This document shows positions 37,001 to 51,800 of a DNA stretch of 64,000 bases, one piece after another. Numbering within the stretch: the stretch's first letter is position 1; each line of letters starts with the position of its first letter. Location of the stretch: positions 310,001 through 374,000 of the forward strand of contig NW_002476236.1 of NCBI RefSeq assembly GCF_000189635.1. The letters are read 5' to 3'. Origin of the DNA: Tetrahymena thermophila SB210 (lineage: Eukaryota > Ciliophora > Oligohymenophorea > Hymenostomatida > Tetrahymenidae). The notes under the pieces were generated by a model. The model was given only the letters and a program-made list of their open reading frames with translations, had not been told where the DNA came from and ran no database searches. The translations under genes and the position numbers were made by a program.

Positions 37001-39989
37001 TGAGATTCTTATAGCAAAAATTCTCAGGTATACTAGTTTGGAATAGAGAAAATTGGCAAGAAACACTTTTAAATCCTTATAAAGAAATAATTGCTTCACA
37101 GTTTCCAGACACTAAATAGACTTTACTAGATAATTGCTTGCGCCTTTTATAAAATAATGGACATTAAATTTCACAAAATGGACTAAAAGTCATACTGGAA
37201 GTCCTAAGCCAAGTATCTGTGTGCTCAGATTACCCAAGTATAGTCGTTTAAGGATAAAAGTGTTTAGAATTAATTATTAGTTAATACATCAGTATAATAA
37301 ATCGTGATTAAATAAAGATAATTCTAGATTTGATTGATAACTTTAGAAAGCACTGTGGTAATAAAATGTTTTTTGTAGTTAATTGTTTTAATATATAATT
37401 TTTTTATTAAATTAGTTGATAGCAACTCTATTTATTAATCTGTTGCCTTGATTTGGAATATTGGTGATCACTTAGCTAAGTTAAATGAATAACTACTAAA
37501 AAGACATGCAAACGAAGATGAAAACTAATTAACAGCTGAGGAATTAAATTATGAATTAAATCAATTTAATTTGGATTTAAAATAATTTGAAGCTTTGTGG
37601 GAAAGCATATTTATAAAATTAATTAATCTCACAAATGAACCTCAATTAGAGCTAAGATAATCCGCTATACAAACACTAAGCAATCTCCTCACTGTAAACA
37701 CCAGGTTCTTTAGAAAGAGATTTTGGATTAAAATTGTGAAAGAAGTAATAATAAACTAGATTGACAAACTTATGTAAAGAATTATAAAAGAAAATGAAGA
37801 AATATTAAATTAAATCCCTGAGCAGCAGGTGAGCTATTTATAAACACCTAAATTTATGGGATTGCCTGAAACTCCAAAATTCTTACTTCCATCAGACTTA
37901 AATAGATTCAATAACCATTATATTACCCATGAATCATTAAATAAATTTGATATCAAGGCATTTGAAGATTCAATCTGTTAGTTAATCTAGTCATTATAAA
38001 AGATAATAAAAAAAGGCATGAATATTCCATAAATAGAAGAGAATTTAATTGATCTATACATGAATTACATAAATAAATTAAAATTAATAGTTGTTTTAAA
38101 CAATTAAACTCTTATTTTTGAGTTTTTAAAAATAATTAAAGATTTTTGCTCATCTAAACCGGCTCAAGCATTAAAAATTTTCGAAGAAATTAAATTAATT
38201 TTTGCAGATTACCAGTAATTAATGGAGTTTATAGTTGATTGCAAAGAAGAAAATAAAATAGCCTCATAACAGGTGATTCCAATTATTTGCGATACTTACT
38301 CGAGTCTTCTAAGCATTGAATCTTCTGAAGTGATTACAATATCATTAGTGCAAAGCTTCACTGAGTTTTTGAAAAAAGTAAGTTTTAATTTTATTATTGT
38401 TTTATAAAATAAAATTATATTTTTATACTAGGCTTTGAAATTCTGTAAAGACATTGAATAATACAGTGTACAAATTAAATTCATAGAAGATAAACCAGTA
38501 TTTGCTTCAGTGCAAGCTTTCATTGGATTAATTTTCCATAAAACTTTTGTTATATAAAATTAAATTCTACTTTTTATGAATGAAATGATGAATAGTCCTA
38601 TTGACAGCCGTTTCAACTATTTGATGGTAAAGAGATTTTTAGAGCAATTTAGCAATATTTTGTTAGATGAAAGATTATCAAATGACCTCCATGATGTTTT
38701 TGTTAAATACTTCTTTGCAAGAATAGAAGGATTGCTTGAGTTGAGATATGAGAGAGAATACTATTAACTTCACAGCAGCTTTCCAAAGGACTTTTAGCCT
38801 ATTTGGTTGTTTGTATTTAATCTATTTATACTTTTAGCTAAATCACTAATCAAAAAGAATAATTTCGATTCAGATTTCTTCTTTTTGATGGAGAATCTTT
38901 TATAAAGACCAAAAGATAAAATAGGTAAATTATTTTGATTACATATTTAACTAAAATAAATTTATATATATTTAAAGAAAGATTAGATGAAAATAACAGA
39001 ATCTACTTGATGAATGAAATAGCCAAAATAGAATCTATCTGCATAGAATTCATTATCGGCAATATGCTTAGTGAGGATTAGGAATTAGAGTAATATATAA
39101 TATCTAGAATGATAGAAGTTTTAGAAAACTATACTGATTCTAAAAAGCATGATAATAATTTAAATTTCCTTGTTACAGCTAATGGAAATTCTGCTAATTA
39201 GTCTTAATTTGAAGAAAATGAATTTGAAGTTCGTAAAAAGTATATTTCAAACCTCTTCTTGTTAAGTAGAAGTAAACAATCTAAAAATCCTAAATTTAAT
39301 GAAGTATCAAGAGTAGTTCTACCAATATTAATACTTAGATGCAAATAAATTATCGAAGATTTCATACAAGATGAGTAACTTAATGTATCGTTCCCTATTT
39401 CTAAGTAAAACTAATTTGTTATTAAAATTTGTTTATTAAAATTCTAAAATAAATATTTAGGAGAAGAGTAATTGAGTTAGTATTTGTTTTATAGTAGCTA
39501 AAGCAATTAGAACTTCCTTTTGATTGTTTTAAAATGCCTAACGATAATTCAGTAAAACACTCACTTTAACTTAATCTATCTGGAGTTAGTAGCAATAGTG
39601 ATATATAAGGAGAAAATAACAAATAAACAGAATTATCAAATTAAAATGGTAGCTAAAATTGTATAACCAATCCAGACGAAGAATCTACTGTTGCATAGTC
39701 AACTTAAAATAACCAAGTGCTAAATAAATTTTAATCACCTAGTAAAAAAGGGTCAAAGAGAAAATATATAATAGTAAATAGCGATAATCCATTTATAAAA
39801 GGAAAAAAAGGACATCTAATTTATATGTTTTCTTTATTTACTGATCTTATAATGACAAATTAAGTAGAAATTAAAAAGTGTTTATAAGATATTTTCAAAG
39901 AAATTCAAACAGAAATGAATCTAAGTAATCTATTTTTAACTGAAACCTAATTAGATGGTAACTCATCACCTAAATTTGCTACATAATGA
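34039..39989 (+). CDS. MON2: MON2 homologue, Golgi/endosome Sec7-like scaffold (multi-exon, joins approximate)
   Basis: A gene of about 6 kb split by many short introns, examples near 34471, 35158, 36380 and 37365. The start ATG leads into LLEKELQGIAYETKKKWPQI, like the DLRALSLECKKKFPPVKEA start of MON2. QQKIYEHGLNILQRLINQPS matches the first armadillo-like repeats. The clearest matches are later: QETILVNIFRIELFWDLVAT corresponds to the family's [20 protein letters not shown], and VALIWNIGDHLAKL with FEALWESIFIKLINLTNEPQ corresponds to the GLMWNISDFF...CLWLCLYAKL block. MON2 binds membranes at the trans-Golgi and endosomes with Dopey and regulates recycling and Arl1. It lacks a catalytic Sec7 domain in known members. 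Stop TGA is at 39987-39989. Exact exon ends were not all fixed. Confidence 0.88.
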
Positions 39990-40855
39990 TAATGAATTAA
40001 TGAAAGCATAAACTAACAATTAATTAATTATTGCTATCTAGCTACAAATAACTTTGATTTATTAACATATAACAAACAGTAAATAATAAATAAATAGTGC
40101 ATATATTAACTGTTTTAAATTAATCGTTATTGAACTTAAGATTTCATAAATCTTTGCAATTAAAAAATACTATTAAGTTTGATTATAATATTATTGTTGC
40201 ATCTTTATAGCATATTTTCATTTTATTAATTAAAATTATTTATTAAAATATAATAATTTAAAGGTGTAATTTTTTTGCTTAACAAAAAAATCAAATCAAG
40301 CAAATACATCTAAATCATGAAATTAATTTTATTAATAGCTCATAAAATTATTTTTATAAAATCAGTATTTATTATAATTGGATGATTTAGTTAAATAACT
40401 GTTTGATTGTTAATATAATTTAATTAGTTTTTATTTTTTTTCCTTGAAGATCTTTCAATTTAAAGAATATTTTTACATTTTGCTAAGAAATCAAATAAAA
40501 TTTTTGAAAATTTTATGAATTATTTAACTTCTTTATGATTCTCTCTATCTATTAATTATTTCCATCAAATTTTTCAGATCAAATATAATGGATTAATAAA
40601 TGGTTTTTATACTAACCAAATTATTTAATAAGTAGATAATATTTTCAAACTATAGGATAAGTTTAATTTACAAATTAAATTTATAAAGACTAAGTAACAT
40701 CGGATTATCTTAATTAGCTTAAAAATGAAATTAAAACCTTTAGTTCTTAGTCTTACTTAATATTAAACACAAATTTCTAATTATTTTTGTTAATTAAGAT
40801 ATTGGTAAAATAAGCTTCAAAAATTTTGTTTTTTTTAAGTGATAGATAATAGTAA
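39990..40855. other. Intergenic AT-rich DNA
   Basis: About 870 bp between MON2 and the intronless 1376-aa gene. Nothing recognisable beyond A+T-rich sequence. Confidence 0.4.
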
Positions 40856-43800
40856 ATGAGTTAGGATGTTAAAGATATATTTGTAAAAGGAGTGTCTTAG
40901 AAATAGAATTCAAAATAAAATTTGGATAAAAATATTACCAAAAATGATTTAGCAACAAGATAGGACTGGAATTTGGTTAATTAATAGCTGGCACACATGG
41001 TATAATTTCAGTAGGTAAAAAATAATCAAGTAGAAAATATTCCGCATAGAAAAGATTAAATTATAAGCCTTCAACAGAAATAAAATCCTTAACTGAAAAG
41101 AAACTCAAGTTTGGAATAGCAAATAAAATAGTGTCATACATCTGTGACATTATAAGGTAACTTATCATAAGATTAGTTTTCTAGTCAAAAAATGATTAGC
41201 CTAAAAGAAAAAGTTTAAAGTTAGCTTTAGTAATATCTAACGCAACCTAATTCATAAAATCTTAAAACACAAAGTAACTTTTAAAAAAAATCTGTCAGCT
41301 AGTTTGAAATTAACTTATCACAATTAAATATTCCTATTGAGGTTTAATATGAATGTAATAATACAAATAATCACGAAAATAATTTTATTGATTTCTCTAG
41401 GTTTAAAAAAAAAGAGATTGGCTAAAAAATTATTTCATAGTCTTAGCTTTTATTTGATTAGCTTAGAAAAAAAAAGTAAGATTTTAATTTAAGCACATAG
41501 AATGAAATAGGAAGAAAGGAAGACTAATTAGTGAAAAAAGATAATTGTTTGAATTAAAACCAATACATTCAATCAGAGAGATAATACGAATCAGATTAGT
41601 GTGCTTTTTCCTTAAATAATTTATTTTAAAAGGCTGAAGAATTAAGTAGCACTACTGATGCAAAATAATTATAAAAAACTTAACCAAAGTTTTTTCGAAA
41701 TGAGTAAGATTTCTCACCATATAAAAAAATAAATGGATCAAATAAAAAGGAAAACCAAAATTTATTTAGATACAGTTTGGCTACTGAATTGTCATCTGTG
41801 AGAAATAATTCCGAAAATACATAATCAATTAATAATATGCATAGTAGAAATATTACTTAATTAGATTTGAGTCATAAAAGAGTAATCTAAAATGTTTTTG
41901 CATAATAAAAATGCTTAACCCAAAACGATAGCACTTTAAATACTCTTTAAAAAAATTTAGAGAATAACTGGTAAAAATAAGAAAGCTAAAATCACACTTA
42001 AAATTTAAATGATTTTAATATAAAAGTATAAAACCAAACTTTAAAAGATAAATTCAACTTAAGCTTTTTGAAAAATAGCAAAGATGAAATGATCAAAATT
42101 GATCAAAATTCAAAATATGATTTATAAAATTAAAATAACTTTTTAAGCCAAAATATGACGTTTAAAAGCCAATAGGAAATATAAAATATAAAAGCAGAGA
42201 GCAAAAGAAGTGACTCTATAAAGTATTTACAAGATAATTAATTTAAATAGCAAGAATTAGAAAATATGGCATAGTCTTCAAAAAAGAACAATAGCTAAAA
42301 TTAATTAATTTAAAGATTAAAAAATGATGTACAAATAATCGTGCCTTAAAATTAATTTAGAAATATCTATTAGGGTTCTTCTTAAAAATAAATGAATTAG
42401 ATTGAATAAGATACTTTGAAAAATAATCACAGCTCTTCTACATTATATCAAAAAAATTGCTTTGAGTAATCTCCGATTATTTTAAATAAAATAAGGACAA
42501 GCTAATTTAAATAAAAATCTCAAATTTTATTCCCTCAAGTTTATCATAGTTCAGAGAAGCAAGAATTTAATAGCCAACAGACTAATTTATAAAAATTTGA
42601 TAACAAAAAACAGAGCATAATTTAAAAACATAGAAGAAGGGTAAAGCCTTGTGAGTTTTCTAATTCTAAAAATAGCTCCAACAATATATAAAATTATCAA
42701 AGTCTCAATTTAGAGAGAGATGATTCATAAAAAAAGGAAGATTATGCCAAAAATAATACTAATATTTTGTAAGGCCTTGACTAAACTTATAAGTAATAAT
42801 CAAATAATAATACTATTTAGAATTAATACTTGATTGCATCCAATTAATATAGAATTTCTCTTAGTGCTATTCATAAACAGTAATAAAACCATGATAGCGA
42901 AGATGAAAATATTTCTTCCATGCATTAGCCAAAAAATAATTCTTTTAAGATTCCTTTAGAAAATAATACTATGAATAGTATTAAAAACATTAACTCTATT
43001 AGACATAATCACTCGAAATCTAAGTTTGAAAAAAGTCAAATTTCTATAGAACAGCTAGACATTTCTCCTATAAGTATAAACAAATTTGAGAGCTCAAGCC
43101 TAAATTTTAATTTAGGCGTATTCTAATAATAGCATTCGCTTCGAAATCTTAAATAATTTGAATAGAATGATTTAATCAGTCCTGAAAATATAAATTCTTG
43201 TAATAGCCTTTAAAGAAAATAAGTAGATATGAAAAGTAATAAAATAGATTAAGAAGGTAGATTAGCATTTTGCGAAAATGAGCTTAGGAATAATTTCAAT
43301 AAAAGTATCTTAAATCAAAACAGAGCTAAAAAGTTTTGTAATAACTAAAGTTTTCATTCTTCATAAGATTTTTCTCCTGCATATTCTTATAAGAGTAAAG
43401 ATTAAGCTTAATCAGGCTAAAGTAATAATAATTAATCTTTAGCAAGCTCAGAAAAAATTTAAACTTATTGGTTTATTTACAATTAAATAATAGACTTTTT
43501 TTCTTACTAATAACTGAAAAAATATAAAAATGAATTATAAAATATCTAATTCAGAAGCTAAACATTTTATGATTTTATAAAAAATATAATTTTTAATGAT
43601 ATTGAGGATAATTAACAAGTTGGCTTAAAGCAAAAAGCTAATAAAAAAGACTAAAATTTGAAATTCTCTTACATAAAAGAACACATAAAATTGATTGGAA
43701 TTACGCCAAATATGATTCCTCTAATTACAGAAGAAATAAAAGAGAAATTAAATGAACTAGTTCAGCAATCGCAAAATGATAAATCTCAATTCTAAATTAA

Positions 43801-44986
43801 TGAATCTAGTATTATACAAATATAAGAAAACTTTAACTACTACTTAAAATAAAACATACACTGGACTTTACTTGATGAATTTGGAACAGAAAATGATTTG
43901 CTATCGTTTTCAAAATAATTGTATTAAACTTTTTTACTTGACCCACTTTGCTTGAAATGTTTAATGATATTTTAAATAGATGAAGTTAGCTTCAATTAAA
44001 TTATTTTATCAGCTTTTCAAAGAGATTATATCGAAGAAAACCTAAAAGAAGAAATAAAAAAGAGAGTCGATTTATATCTACGTTAATTAGGTGATTCTTA
44101 AGACTCAAATTTATCTTATTTAGACTTAACATATGCTGATTTTTTCTATATTAAGTATAAATTCATGTATTTTTGCTTGGAAAAGAGTGTTAATTTGAAA
44201 CTTGTGTTTGCTATTTTAGAAACAATAGAAAAACTAAGATTTATAATTCTTAAGAAACCTCAGTCTATAGATTCTATAAACTATGAAACTATTGGTTTTT
44301 AATTAAGATCAAGACTTCAAAATTATTCTTAATACAATTAAATAGCGACAGAAAACAGCTTTTCAAATAGTAAATTAGAATAAATATTCGGAAATCTAGT
44401 TAAATGTTTAGTAGCAAAATCAATTTGTTTTTATCCTTTTTCCTCTCTTCCTTAATAAATTAATGCTTTATTTTCCTATGGCTAAGAGTTTACAGTTTAG
44501 TTATCAAACTAAATATTAACATTATTATAAAGAGATTACAAATGCGAAAAGAGTATAATATTAGATACGTAACTAGCTTTATCTACAATAAAAATAGCTT
44601 CTGGTGTAAAGTAGCCAATCATAAATACTATCTTTTCTAATCATAATTTAAACTTTGAAACTTTATTAAATAAACTTTTATAATTACTTGATGAAAACTA
44701 AATTTTTACTCAATACACTTCATTATCAAATCCTATTAATTTAAAATTATTTATTATAAATTTACTCTGTTTTCTCTTCGATATATTTATAGACGAATAG
44801 CCATGTAGAATTTATACTCTAGATTTAAAGGCCTAATTTAAAATGTTTGGATGTAACTTTGTTGCTTACAATGATTTTCTTATTTAAGTGTAAAATTTCT
44901 TAAAATAATTCGTAGCTGAAGAATAGCTATAAGATTTTATATTAAATTCTTGTAGAGATTTAAAAGGATTAGATATATTTGATTGA
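40856..44986 (+). CDS. Large Q/N-rich protein with C-terminal globin-like region
   Basis: One uninterrupted 1377-codon frame gives 1376 aa. Residues 1-860 are N, Q, K and S-rich with no domain I recognise. From about residue 865 (TYWFIYNQIIDFFSYQQLKK) the protein is ordered and helical to the end. TLLDEFGTENDLLSFSKQLY directly followed by QTFLLDPLC resembles the A-B helices of truncated haemoglobins, and YADFFYIKYKFMYFCLEKSV followed by NLKLVFAILETIEKLR resembles their G-H helices. The proximal His is not evident. A second block ending NDFLIQVQNFLKQFVAEEQL has a similar pattern. This is a weak fold-level guess and the protein otherwise remains uncharacterised. No membrane span. The absence of introns over 4.1 kb contrasts with MON2 and the giant membrane gene. 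Confidence 0.8.
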
Positions 44987-45885
44987 AAATAAATTATAAT
45001 AGCCAAAATTAAATAACAAAAATATTTAAGGAAATCATTGAAGAATTAGAAGAGAAAATTCATGCTACTTATTTATATAAATTTGTAAATGAAAAACAAT
45101 AATTAAAGCTGATTATTTTTATCAAAAAAGAAACATAATAGTAAATAATTTATTGAGCTTACAATTAGTAAAAAATTATATTTATATGTATATATTGTTA
45201 ATTACTTTACTTGCTTGAAAAGGGTTCAGTTCTATATGTTGAATCTTGATTAGTAGACTATTCGAGTTAAATTGACAAATAAAGATAGAAAAGAAAAAGC
45301 AGATAACAAACAATTATTAAAAGCTAACATTTTTCTATATTTTTGATTATCTATAGAGTAAACAATATTTAATTATCTTCAAAAAAAAAGAACACATTTA
45401 TTTTAAAAAATTTTTTTGATAGTTTATGAAATATTGAAAATTTTTAAAAACATATCTTGATAAGCATTTGAATTTACTTTTATTATCTGAATGTATTTAT
45501 GTTTTTTTATTTTTTAGATATACTTACATTATTTATTTAAGAAATCTCAAAAAATTATTCGAGTACATTATTTTTTGTTCAATAAATTAGTTGCTAAAAC
45601 TTTGTTTTATTTTAAAATTGTACATAAATTAATTTATTTAAATTGTTCAATACTTTATTATTAATATTACTGGAAATTAAAGATTAAAAATATAGATAAT
45701 AGTTTTGTAAGCATAAATTTAAGATTTTAAATAAGTCAAAGTTTAAAAAAATAATTTTAGAGTAAAATAATTACTCGTAGGAGTAGCATTTACTTACTTT
45801 AGTAGCTTTCTATTTATTTTAGATTAGATAAATTTTTAAGAAATAAACTTTTCTATAGTGTTTTAGATTTAAATATATTTGATAA
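44987..45885. other. Intergenic AT-rich DNA
   Basis: About 900 bp upstream of the giant membrane-protein gene. No gene, tRNA or repeat is recognised. Confidence 0.4.
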
Positions 45886-48800
45886 ATGATGCTAAAAGGC
45901 AATAAGTATTTGAAATTAATCATATTCGTAGAGATAATAATAGCATTAAAAAAAATAGTTGAAGCGTAATAAATAAGTTGTGGTTTAAAATGCACTAATT
46001 GCTCTGTTGATGGTATTTGCTAGAGTTGTGATTAAGATTTTACATTTTCTTAGTCTCTCAATCACTGCATTTCAAAATGTAATGATGCTAGCTATTATTA
46101 TGAGCCAAACAAAACTTGCTAAACAATATGCCCAACTAATTATTACAATGATAATAATTATAACTTATGTGTTCCATTTTAGGAATGTGCAAATGTGCAA
46201 GAGTACGGATAATAATATTTCGATTCTATCACAACAACGGTTTAAACTCCTACTAGTTATATAGCAGCTGGTACCTAAAATTCAAATAAGCCTCCCGATT
46301 ATTCTTTGAAAATATTTTCGAGAGATAGCATATAGCTATTGGGTGAAATGACACTACATAAATACCAAGTTTTAGGTTTTTAAATGATTACTAATAGTTC
46401 TACAGTAAGTTATAACTCTGATTCTATCTACTTGGTTTCTTTTAGCAATACAGAATTGGTGCTTTGGGATTTAAGTAGAGGAATTGGTATGAAATACTTG
46501 ACATTTGATCAGTTAGTAACATCGCAATAATCTAACAAACTAGTCTACTATATTGATGAAGAAATTTTGATTGTTTTTAAAAGTGAAATTTAGTTTGGTG
46601 TCTTTTTTTTAAAAAGCATAAAATAATACAATGACAATGATGTAATAAGTGTACAACTAGTTTAAGTAATTCATACAAAAAGCATAAACGGCTTTGTTCG
46701 TAATGGAAATATATTATACAGTTATTCGATGGACTCTACACTAGCTTCTTATGATCTAAATGAAATTTATGTTAAAGGAAATAATTAAGGTAATATCTTA
46801 TGCACAATACCAAATTAAATTTTACAGTAAGGATATATTTTTTCAACAGGAGAAATAGTTATTTAGCTTTATCAATAACAATATTTATACTATTATGATT
46901 AAACTTAATGCAATTAAGTATAAATTGGGCATACATCTCCAATAATTTAAATTATCATAGATGAAAAGGGACCCTAAAAATATGTATTTTCATTAGAAAC
47001 ATATAAAATAATATTTTCAACAGCTGATTAGTAAAATATTGTTCCAACTTCAAATAGATAAATTAGCAAATCTTTTGCTTTTAAATCTCAAGGCTACTTA
47101 ATTTTGATTGATTTCAGTGGGTTTGTAGTGTTGAATTAATACACTAATGGATCTTTGTAAGAGAATTATTCTATAAATTTAAATTGGTCGAAAAATTTCT
47201 AGATTACATCAGCATTTGTTGATCTACAATACTCTTAAGTTATTTTAATTGGCTAAGGAGTAATTAAACTAAAATTTGATCCCACAAACCCATTTTCTAC
47301 TTAAATGTAATTAAGTAGTATAACTTAAAATGTTCCTACCTAGTAAGACTAACCGACAGATAAAATAAATGGATTGCTAATTGATACACTCTATAATAGG
47401 CTAATAGTATACAGCGATGATGGTTCAATTAGAGCTTATGAAAGAATGAATGTATTTGATAATAACTATAGACAAGTTATAAAAAAATATCATACTAGCT
47501 GTAACATACTTGATAATAGTATATGCCAAAATAAAGTTATCGATTTATAACTTATTAATTAAAAATTATATGCTGCTCTGTATAGCGATGGTTCTATTAT
47601 CCTCTGGTAGTATTTATTTACAGATTTTTAATCATTAAAAATGTTAACTCTTGATAATCCATTACAACCTGCCTAAACTATGAATTATAATTTGAATACA
47701 AATCTCTTAGTCTTTTAGTCTCCTATTTAGGTAAAAGTATATAATACAACCACTTCCTCTATTGTAGGTATTCTTAATGTGAACTCTACTTTAGTTAATT
47801 TCCAATATGCATTCACTGAAATTTATACAGGAAGCAAATATTGTATTTATGTGTTAGACACAAAAAATAAAAGATTAAATCTGTATTTAGCTAATAATAC
47901 AAAAACAGTGGTTGCTGTAAGCTCATCTTATTCAAGCAAGAAATTGTACACAAGTGCTAAATACTTTCCTACTCATCGAAATGTTTATATAATCACAGAT
48001 ACCAATATTTGTTATTATAATAATATACTAACAAAAAACTCTATCAGTTAAGTAGGAATATCTGGAGTAGTAACTGATAGCATATTGCAGAATACAGTTA
48101 CTTCAGTCAAGCATTTGATATTTATGAATAACTTACAAGTTTTTTCTTATTCTTCATTGTCAACACTTGCCGCTTAATATACATCTGCTACAAACGTCTA
48201 AGATTATTAAGCAACGTATAATAAAGTAAATAATAATGATGTTTTTGCCTTTTTTTAGAATTCAGGTGTATCAACTATACAAAATCAGGTATATTTTTTA
48301 ATATAAATAAAACAACTGATAATTTTTTTTAATCAAGGTTGTAGTTCTAAGTGGAACAAATTTAAACTTCTAACACATTCTTACATTTTAGCAGAAAATC
48401 TCAACAATACTAATTGATTCAGTCTTTTCTAAGCTTTATATAGGATTTTAGAATGGTTAAATTTATTCGGGATTTATTCAGTAAACTTATGAAATTTGGC
48501 TTTCTTCTAGTGTTACACCAATTGTACCTGTTGGTTTTTACTACAATAGAGCATAAAATCTTTTTATTTACTATAAGAATGTAAATATTTATTTTTTAGA
48601 AATTAATTTATATTTTATTACATTTTTATCTTAGGAAATAAGGGTTGTAAACTCAGTGAACTTTAATTAGCTGGCTTTATTAAAAGTTCATAACCAAAAT
48701 TTAGTTGGATTTTTTTATTCTTAGAAAACAAACACATATTTATCTTGTTCTTCAGAGCCTAATGCTAATATGTTTAGGTTAAATTTTACTAATGTAGCTT

Positions 48801-51800
48801 CTCCTTAATCTGTACAGTTTTAAACAAGTGGTTCAATGACTCTTTCGCAATGTTTTCTTGATGATTAAAATGGCATAGCTATTTCTTACTATTCATCAAA
48901 TTATGCATTAACCTTTTGGAGTTACACTAAAGTTGCTTAAATATATACAACTCCAATCCATCAGTAAAGAGCAGCATAACTATTAGCATCACAAGCGGAT
49001 ATTGATCCTACTTTACAGATTAGTTATTAAATTTAATAAATTTATTTAGACAGTAATTTATAAAAGTTGATTGTAGTAAATAATGTTTAGGAAGTTTATA
49101 TGCACAATTATGTTAATAGAGTAGACTATTTTATCAGTATTCCAAACATGCTCAATGTATATATCGATTAACAATACTAGCGTTTAACGATTATAATTTA
49201 ACAAGAATACAAACAAACTTTTTACTCATACACTTATAATTCAGATACCATAGAATTCTTCAAAGAATTTTAGTATCATAATAATCCAATAAGAGGAATT
49301 ATTTTCCAAAATGATAAAGCTTATTCCTATGAAGATACTTTTATAATAGTTATGGGTAGGAATACCTATGATAAACTAGTTTCTATTTAATGTGTAAATC
49401 CCATAATTACTAATTTCATTGTCTTTGAAAAACTATCTTTAGTCATTATTTGGAGTGATTTCAATTTGGGCTAATTTAACTAAAGTATCGGCATCTATAA
49501 TCTATTAACAGGAAGTAAAATAACAGATGTAGTAGGATACTAAAGCATTGAAACAGGTAATATTCATTAAATAATAGTCGATTAAGATAGCTATCAAATG
49601 ATAATTGCTAAAAATAATCCTAATAACTACTTCTATACTGTTGATTTAAGAACATTTTACTATACAGGCTATTATGCTAATAGAAATTACACAACTTCCA
49701 TTTCGAGCATGCTTCTTATTCCTGAGTCGAATAGATTTATTTACTTAGACTAAAAAGAAATTAGGTAAATTTTATTTTTAAAAATTAATTTTTAATTTAA
49801 GTATTTCTAAAAATTAGAGTAATGTCAATAGAGACATCAATTAATCCCTAATACAAGTTTTTATCTTTAACTGATTCTAAAAATTTAGAGCAATTTTATA
49901 ATTCACAATATTAGAAACTCTATTTTTTAGATGGTTTGGGTATTTCTTGGTAACTAAACACAAATCTTAAGTAACTAGTTTATTAAATACCATTTTAAGG
50001 TGTTAGGTAAACTGCTTTCATTAATCAAAAATTTTATGTGATAGCTTAGAATTAGATCATGTAATATAACCAAAATTTTGTAAACTTGGGAGAGATAGAC
50101 TAAACATCAGTTAATGTTACTTTCTCATAAAATTTTGTTTTTATATTTAACTCAAATTACCAGCTTTACATTGCTGATTAGGACTCTTTTGCCTCTCAGT
50201 ATTTCTATTAATTTGACTCTTTTTTTTAATAAATAATAATTAATGAAAACTTTCAAGAAATTTTTGTGCTCCAATAATCAAATAAATTAAATCGCTTTAA
50301 TTTTGTAACAAGAGATTTATTATTTAACTTTACAGATCCCAGTTTGGATTTTATAAGAATAGATACAAACAATAGTGTAATATTTTAAGCTTATATAAAT
50401 GGTACATTAAACATATATCCTAATTATACTTCAAGTATTTATGATTATATGACTGGATAGCCTGTTTAAAAACTACAATTCAATCAGAGAATCTTTAGAA
50501 TTTTAATTGATAGCAGCTTTAATAAGTTTTATGTCCTGTTGAATCTATAGATCCCTTTAGTTTATGTCTATTTTTATAATGTCACAAATGGAGTACTTTA
50601 AAATCTTAATTTAATTACTTTGATAAGTCTACCATCTCGATCTACATAATTGAAAGCACAAATATATTAATAAAGTATTATTTTTAACTTACCATGGTAA
50701 ATGATTTATATAGATCGCTAAACATTACAGTATACCAGAATTGATAGAGATAATTAGATATTCTATAATCAGTAAAATGTTATTTAGGTTGTAAACTACT
50801 CTAACCTATATATAGTTTAGTCAAACAATCAGTTAGCCATGTATTAACTAAACAACTCTTACACAAAATTATTTTAATTCAATTTAATGTATCCCAAGTT
50901 ATCATAGTATTCAATAACAAACAATACCAATTCTTATTATATTCAACTGCTTGGTATAAGTTCAGGTATTGTCTTTTCATATAATTTCGTGTTACCAATG
51001 ATAGGATAAGATTCAAAGCCTCTTTTTAGTATAAATTAATGTTATTAGACTATGGATAACATTCAATATGGATATTAGGTAATTTTTAAAATAAATTACT
51101 GTTTAGAATTTTATAAAAAATTTAAATAAATTAGGTTGAGCAATAAATGATTATTTTAGACCAATCCTCTAAAATTTTGCAATATAATTTACAGTAAACT
51201 CTAATTTAGGTAATAAAATTTGTTTTTAAAAATTTAATAACTTTTTAATAAATACATATATAAAACAGATATATTCTCAAAATAGTTTTTACTACCATCA
51301 ACTTATGCAGAGTTATAACTCGAATGTAGTGTATGGCTATAATAATAGCAGTTAAACTATTACGATTAGAAATGATACTTTTACTAAACTACTTTAAAGC
51401 TAAATAATAATAAACAATTATAATTTTACCTTATTTGATGATTAAGAAATTGTGTTTCCTAGTATAAATTAGTAAATAACTTTTAAAAATATCAACATAA
51501 CTTCTGATTCAAATAACTTTTAGTTTATTTTTAATGGTTAAAATACTATTACTCTTTAAAATATTAAAATTAACAATGTCACTCTTTCAGGAAACGGTAC
51601 TCTTTTTACTTTTAATGATTGCTATTTGGTTGAAATTGATACTTTTAATCTTTTAAACTCTAAATTTAAAGGTATAAACTATACTCTTTTTTCTTTTAAT
51701 AATGTCCAGTAGATTGTAATCAAATCTTTAAATTTAGTAAATATTATTTTTACTAAAGAATCACAAGCCAATAATATAATTTATATTTCAAATTCGCTTA

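Noticed and set aside
46007-46264. 85-codon frame beginning MMVFARVV as a separate membrane protein
   Set aside because: It is out of frame with the Cys-rich head of the giant gene, whose frame starts at 45886 with a signal peptide and keeps paired cysteines through this stretch.
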